Under the pieces are notes generated by a model. It did no database searches, was not told where the DNA came from, and saw only the letters and a list, made by a program, of their open reading frames with translations. From CAIQQQ01 sp040399685 (lineage in GTDB: Bacteria > Pseudomonadota > Alphaproteobacteria > Acetobacterales > Acetobacteraceae), in NCBI GenBank assembly GCA_040399685.1, contig JBBART010000045.1, positions 1 to 5,832 on the forward strand: 5,832 nt of DNA, read 5' to 3'. A program made the translations under genes and the position numbers. Below, piece by piece: positions 3,794-5,832 of the stretch (its first letter is position 1; every line of letters starts with the position of its first letter).

Positions 3794-5832
3794 TCATGGC
3801 AGCGCCGTGGACACGGCGGCCACAGCCAACACCATCACGCCGATCGCGGCCGCAATCTCGTAGCCGGCATTGCGGGCCTGCGCGGCGCGCCAGTCCTTTC
3901 GCCCTTCCAATCGCACGAGGGTGGCCTCGATCGCTGTTATTTCGGCATGGGCATTAAGGGCTGCGCGGGTATCTTCCAAGTGCGCGGCATCGTCCCCAAC
4001 TACCACCAACATCGCCGATAGCCGCCCTTGGGCCGCCGCCTCCTGCAAGGCGGTTTCGCGCATGGCCCGCACGCTCTGCCCGCGCCAGGTCTTCAACGCG
4101 AGCCGGGCGGAACGGAGCGCGCATGCGGCCAGGGCCGGCCATGAGGCTGACGGGTCCATCTCGGAGATCCGTCCCAGCACACGCAACTGGGCGACGCCAC
4201 GATGCCCCGGCGGGTCGATATCAGGGTCTTCGTCCTGCGCAAGAACGATGAAATCACTGTCCATGCGGCCGTTGAACCGCGCCGCGATGAACGCGGCGAT
4301 CTCATGGTCAATCACGAAATCCAGCCGAGCCGCTCCGCATCGTTCAAGCGCTGGAAGCAAATCAGGTAGACGAACGACGCATTCCCCACGCAATATCAAG
4401 GATCGGCAAGATAGCAGCGGGTTGGCTGTGTAGCGCAGCCGGGGAAATCCTCCAGCCCAACCAGAGATGCGCAGAACGAGACGGTGCTGGCGGGCATCCA
4501 GCCGCAGAACGGCGGGTGTATCCGGGCTGTCAGGGTGCGCCTCCCCCCATACGGCGCACATCTCGCCCATCAGGATCACCTCAAGCTTCTCGGCCAGGGC
4601 GCGACCAATGACGTCATCGCCCACATGGGCTACCAGCGGCGCGATGCCATCGGGGAAAAATGCCAACCCCTGCCAGCACAGCGGGGCCAGCGGGTCCAGA
4701 ACCGCCACAACGCGCATCATCAGCGCGGCAGCGGCCTTGCCGGCATCCCGCTCCGTTTCAGCGGTGTTGGTGCGGAGCACATCTTCGAGACGGGACGCGA
4801 TGGCGGGGTCTCCCAGACTGCGACGCAGCCAGCTTTCAATCACCATGTTGCACAGCAGCCGCATGGCCTGTTCCGGCGCGCGCGCCAGGCCGTAGGCCAG
4901 GGTTCGGGCATCCCACGCCTCTACCCCGTCTATCTCAAGGGGGCGCTGGGCCCGCCGCGTAGGGCGAGAGACAATACGCCGCGAGCGGGCCGCAAACGGG
5001 TCCGCCAAGAGAACCGGCGTCGGACGATGGATCGGATCCTCGGCCAACATGCCGCGCGCGAGATCACTGATAGTCGGCGACAGCCGCGCATCGCCGACCA
5101 AGGCCACGAAGCTGCCGCGCTCCAGCTTGGTGCGAATCACCTCCTGGTCGTCCAGCCCTTCCATCGGCATGCGTCCGGTGGCGAGCATCAGCATCAAGAC
5201 GCCCAAGGCATAGATGTCGTCGGCAATGGAGCCATCGCCACGCCCTGCTGGATGGCACATGGCAACATAGGGCGGCTCAAACCGGCATGGCTGCAAAATC
5301 GCCGGTGGCCCGGCCCAGGCGCAGCCCAAGGTTACTTTCTCCCCGGTTTTAGCGCGGAACACATTGTTGGGGCGGATGGCGCGATGCGTCACGCCGGTGC
5401 CTGCAAGATGATCCAGCGCAATGGCTGCGGGACGCAACAGACACTCCAGAAGTTCACGCTCACTCCACGGCGCGAACACCTCCTCTCCAATCATGCCGAT
5501 CGGCGGCCCAGCCGGGCGCGGGGTCACGATATACCAAGCTCGCCCGCCGCCCGGGGCTGGCGCTCCACCATGCGCCATCGGCAAGAGCATGTTTTCGATT
5601 TCAACCGACGCCAACGTCCCCAACGGCAGCGAACGGGGCGGCGCATCGGCAGCCACTTGCACCGCCATGAGGTCTCGCCTGCCATTCCGATGGTCGCGGA
5701 CCCCGAACGCCGACAAGCCACCGCCAATGGCCGGCAGAGGCTGCGTTTCGTCAATCCCGTAGGCACCAGCGATCAGGAGTGCAAAACAGCGTGCAAAACT
5801 TTCCAGATTCCAGGGGTAAACAGCGTCCAATA
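3794..5832 (-). CDS. Tail-anchored protein kinase-like protein, predicted pseudokinase (5' end at window edge)
   Basis: About 678 residues are visible. The first usable codon is TTG at 5830; the true start may be that or lie outside the window, so residue numbers count from it. Residues 35-275 follow the layout of Hanks-type Ser/Thr kinases: a degenerate Gly-rich loop (IGGGLSAFGV, 35-44), a beta-3 strand (LMAVQV, 54-59), a catalytic loop (THRAIRPNNV, 148-157), DDIYALGV (204-211) and DPIHRPT (265-271). The key catalytic residues are replaced: the beta-3 Lys by Gln58, the HRD Asp by Ala151 and the DFG motif by GCA (169-171). N156 of the loop remains. Phosphotransfer is therefore unlikely, and binding or scaffolding is more plausible. 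Residues 285-655 resemble nothing I recognise. One hydrophobic segment at about 659-676 (EIAAAIGVMVLAVAAV), near the very C terminus, suggests a tail anchor with the kinase-like part in the cytoplasm. The 155-residue membrane protein gene follows 28 bp downstream. Confidence 0.82.
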   Translation of the reverse strand, partial: LDAVYPWNLESFARCFALLIAGAYGIDETQPLPAIGGGLSAFGVRDHRNGRRDLMAVQVAADAPPRSLPLGTLASVEIENMLLPMAHGGAPAPGGGRAWYIVTPRPAGPPIGMIGEEVFAPWSERELLECLLRPAAIALDHLAGTGVTHRAIRPNNVFRAKTGEKVTLGCAWAGPPAILQPCRFEPPYVAMCHPAGRGDGSIADDIYALGVLMLMLATGRMPMEGLDDQEVIRTKLERGSFVALVGDARLSPTISDLARGMLAEDPIHRPTPVLLADPFAARSRRIVSRPTRRAQRPLEIDGVEAWDARTLAYGLARAPEQAMRLLCNMVIESWLRRSLGDPAIASRLEDVLRTNTAETERDAGKAAAALMMRVVAVLDPLAPLCWQGLAFFPDGIAPLVAHVGDDVIGRALAEKLEVILMGEMCAVWGEAHPDSPDTPAVLRLDARQHRLVLRISGWAGGFPRLRYTANPLLSCRSLILRGECVVRLPDLLPALERCGAARLDFVIDHEIAAFIAARFNGRMDSDFIVLAQDEDPDIDPPGHRGVAQLRVLGRISEMDPSASWPALAACALRSARLALKTWRGQSVRAMRETALQEAAAQGRLSAMLVVVGDDAAHLEDTRAALNAHAEITAIEATLVRLEGRKDWRAAQARNAGYEIAAAIGVMVLAVAAVSTALP

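Overview
The window looks like chromosomal DNA of a GC-rich alphaproteobacterium, most likely an acetic acid bacterium (Acetobacteraceae, Gluconacetobacter/Komagataeibacter-like). This rests on the close resemblance of the RpoH protein to that family as I remember it, on the alphaproteobacterial pairing of a DUF6476-type gene with rluD, and on the kinase-like protein at the right end. No database search was possible, so the genus is an inference.

Layout. Positions 1-483 hold no convincing gene but are rich in short repeats: five CCTATG copies and one inverted copy, a run of ten G, and a TGCCGTAT pair. They lie at the 3' side of an intact tRNA-Glu(CUC) gene (484-559, minus strand), a position where integrative elements often insert. 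Upstream of the tRNA on the same strand are two small genes: a 58-residue DUF2256-type zinc-ribbon protein (600-776) and an 89-residue single-pass membrane protein of DUF6476 type (790-1059). Divergent from these, rluD (1123-2115) encodes a 23S rRNA pseudouridine synthase. The 63-bp gap between the two start codons carries a perfect 8-bp inverted repeat that overlaps the rluD ribosome binding region.

A 239-bp leader with a plausible sigma-70 promoter and several hairpins precedes rpoH (2355-3245, GTG start), the heat-shock sigma factor. rpoH ends in a hairpin/T-tract terminator and converges on a minus-strand pair. That pair is a large tail-anchored protein kinase homologue with degenerate catalytic motifs (3794 to the window edge), followed by a 155-residue membrane protein (3298-3765).

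How the genes fit together. tRNA-Glu, rluD and rpoH are core translation and stress-response genes. The least explained parts are the kinase-like protein, in which the Lys, catalytic Asp and DFG positions are all replaced (a predicted pseudokinase at the membrane), its small membrane partner, and the repeat-rich DNA beside the tRNA.
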